Source of the DNA: a virus
Strand: one strand, 5' to 3'
Length of the DNA: 57,392 nucleotides
IMG/VR virus record: IMGVR_UViG_3300048587_000172
Coordinates: 1-57,392 of that record
Part shown: piece after piece, positions 56,976-57,392 of the stretch
Position numbering within the stretch: the stretch's first letter is position 1
Layout of the letters: each line of letters opens with the position of its first letter
Translations under genes and position numbers: made by a program
The notes under the pieces: generated by a model
What the model was told of the DNA's origin: nothing
What the model saw: only the letters and a program-made list of their open reading frames with translations
Database searches by the model: none

Positions 56976-57392
56976 ATGTATACATACAATGATGTTCATA
57001 GTCTATTTCAAAAATTGTTATTAAATATTGAAAATACTGAAAAGCTTACAGAATCTAATTTAAAAGGTACTAGTGCAATATGTAAACGTCGTGTGACTAT
57101 ATCAAGTTACATTGATCCTATTTGGGTTGATAACTATTTTAAAAACAAAAAGAAATCAATTGATTTATCAAAGAGATTATTTTTTAATGGTCCTAATATA
57201 GGTCATACATGTACAAACGAACCGGGTAAGTGTGGTTGCGCTCATTCAGAACCTAGATTAATTCAACATCTTTATAAGCAAAGATTACCATTACCAAAAA
57301 ATCTTATTCTCATTTCCACTTATGGATCATGTCCAAATTGCGCAAACATTCTTGCAGATTCGGAATTGTTCTGTGGAGCGGTATATAAAACA
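56976..57392 (+). CDS. Cytidine-deaminase-fold protein, 3' end cut by window
   Basis: 139 residues visible, open to the last base. GCAHSEPRLI (H90-x-E92) and SCPNC (C119-x2-C122) make the zinc site of the deaminase fold, in the spacing of dCMP/cytidine deaminases, with S91 in place of the usual Ala. The N-terminal 80 residues are unlike dCMP deaminase. Either it makes dUMP for thymidylate synthesis or it acts on nucleic acid. Its start overlaps the previous stop region. Confidence 0.75.
   Translation, partial: MYTYNDVHSLFQKLLLNIENTEKLTESNLKGTSAICKRRVTISSYIDPIWVDNYFKNKKKSIDLSKRLFFNGPNIGHTCTNEPGKCGCAHSEPRLIQHLYKQRLPLPKNLILISTYGSCPNCANILADSELFCGAVYKT

Noticed and set aside
1-57392. Integrase, attachment site or prophage boundary
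   Set aside because: No tyrosine or serine recombinase gene and no host-like flanking genes were found; the only tRNA is intact and complete, without a duplicated 3' end.

Overview
The window is a contiguous piece of a tailed double-stranded DNA bacteriophage genome. It is AT-rich, and every convincing gene is on the + strand. Both ends cut through genes: an open frame runs in from base 2, and a deaminase-fold gene runs off at 57392. I see no integrase, excisionase or attachment site, so nothing points to lysogeny; the two helix-turn-helix proteins could equally be lytic timing regulators. Sigma70-like promoters (TTGACA / TATATT-type), small lipoproteins with Cys lipoboxes and the tail-module families suggest a Gram-negative, probably proteobacterial, host. 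The host cannot be named from sequence alone. The virion is siphovirus-like (long non-contractile tail): a tape measure of about 900 residues, a G/GT-type frameshifted tail chaperone and a gene-transfer-agent-like tail tip, combined with a P22-type coat protein and a DUF4055-type portal.

Layout. (1) 1-17.2 kb holds early and metabolic genes: many small unknowns, an XRE regulator, an ATP-dependent DNA ligase, a tRNA-Leu(UAA), a beta-class DNA methyltransferase with an unknown partner gene behind a candidate pseudoknot leader, a DUF3310 protein, the flavin-dependent thymidylate synthase ThyX, an adenosylcobalamin-dependent ribonucleotide reductase (NrdJ, class II), a J-domain protein and a VRR-NUC-like nuclease. 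(2) 17.2-20.9 kb is an array of very small genes carried in separate promoter/terminator cassettes with recurrent promoter and start sequences, led by a zinc-ribbon/XRE regulator. (3) 20.9-48.1 kb is the virion module: TerS, TerL, a lipoprotein, an alpha/beta hydrolase, a spanin-like protein, an exported beta-helix protein, a tail fibre, portal, head morphogenesis protein, scaffold, coat, connectors, tail tube, chaperones, tape measure, two DUF2460 proteins, DUF2163, NlpC/P60 and the tail hub. (4) 48.1-57.4 kb is replication and nucleotide metabolism: an SNF2-type helicase, a large primase fused to an MCM-like AAA+ helicase, a MazG-like pyrophosphohydrolase, a thymidylate-synthase-like protein without its catalytic residues, and a deaminase-fold protein.

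How it fits together. NrdJ, ThyX, MazG-like, the TS-like protein and the deaminase would rebuild the dNTP pool. Primase-MCM, SNF2 helicase, ligase and VRR-NUC act on DNA. The methyltransferase probably protects phage DNA. No DNA polymerase is in the window, although a pol I motif-A look-alike occurs in a small zinc-ribbon protein.

Most interesting points: the CHC2-TOPRIM-MCM fusion; the catalytically stripped ThyA-like protein in a phage that also has ThyX; an intein-block-A-like insertion inside NrdJ; a 64-bp non-coding element duplicated 31 kb apart on either side of the virion module; a 26-bp-stem hairpin after nrdJ; an H-type pseudoknot leader before the methyltransferase operon; three interrupted small genes, one of them a frameshifted paralogue of an intact gene; and the promoter-cassette array. 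All family assignments rest on reading the sequence by eye. No database search was run.
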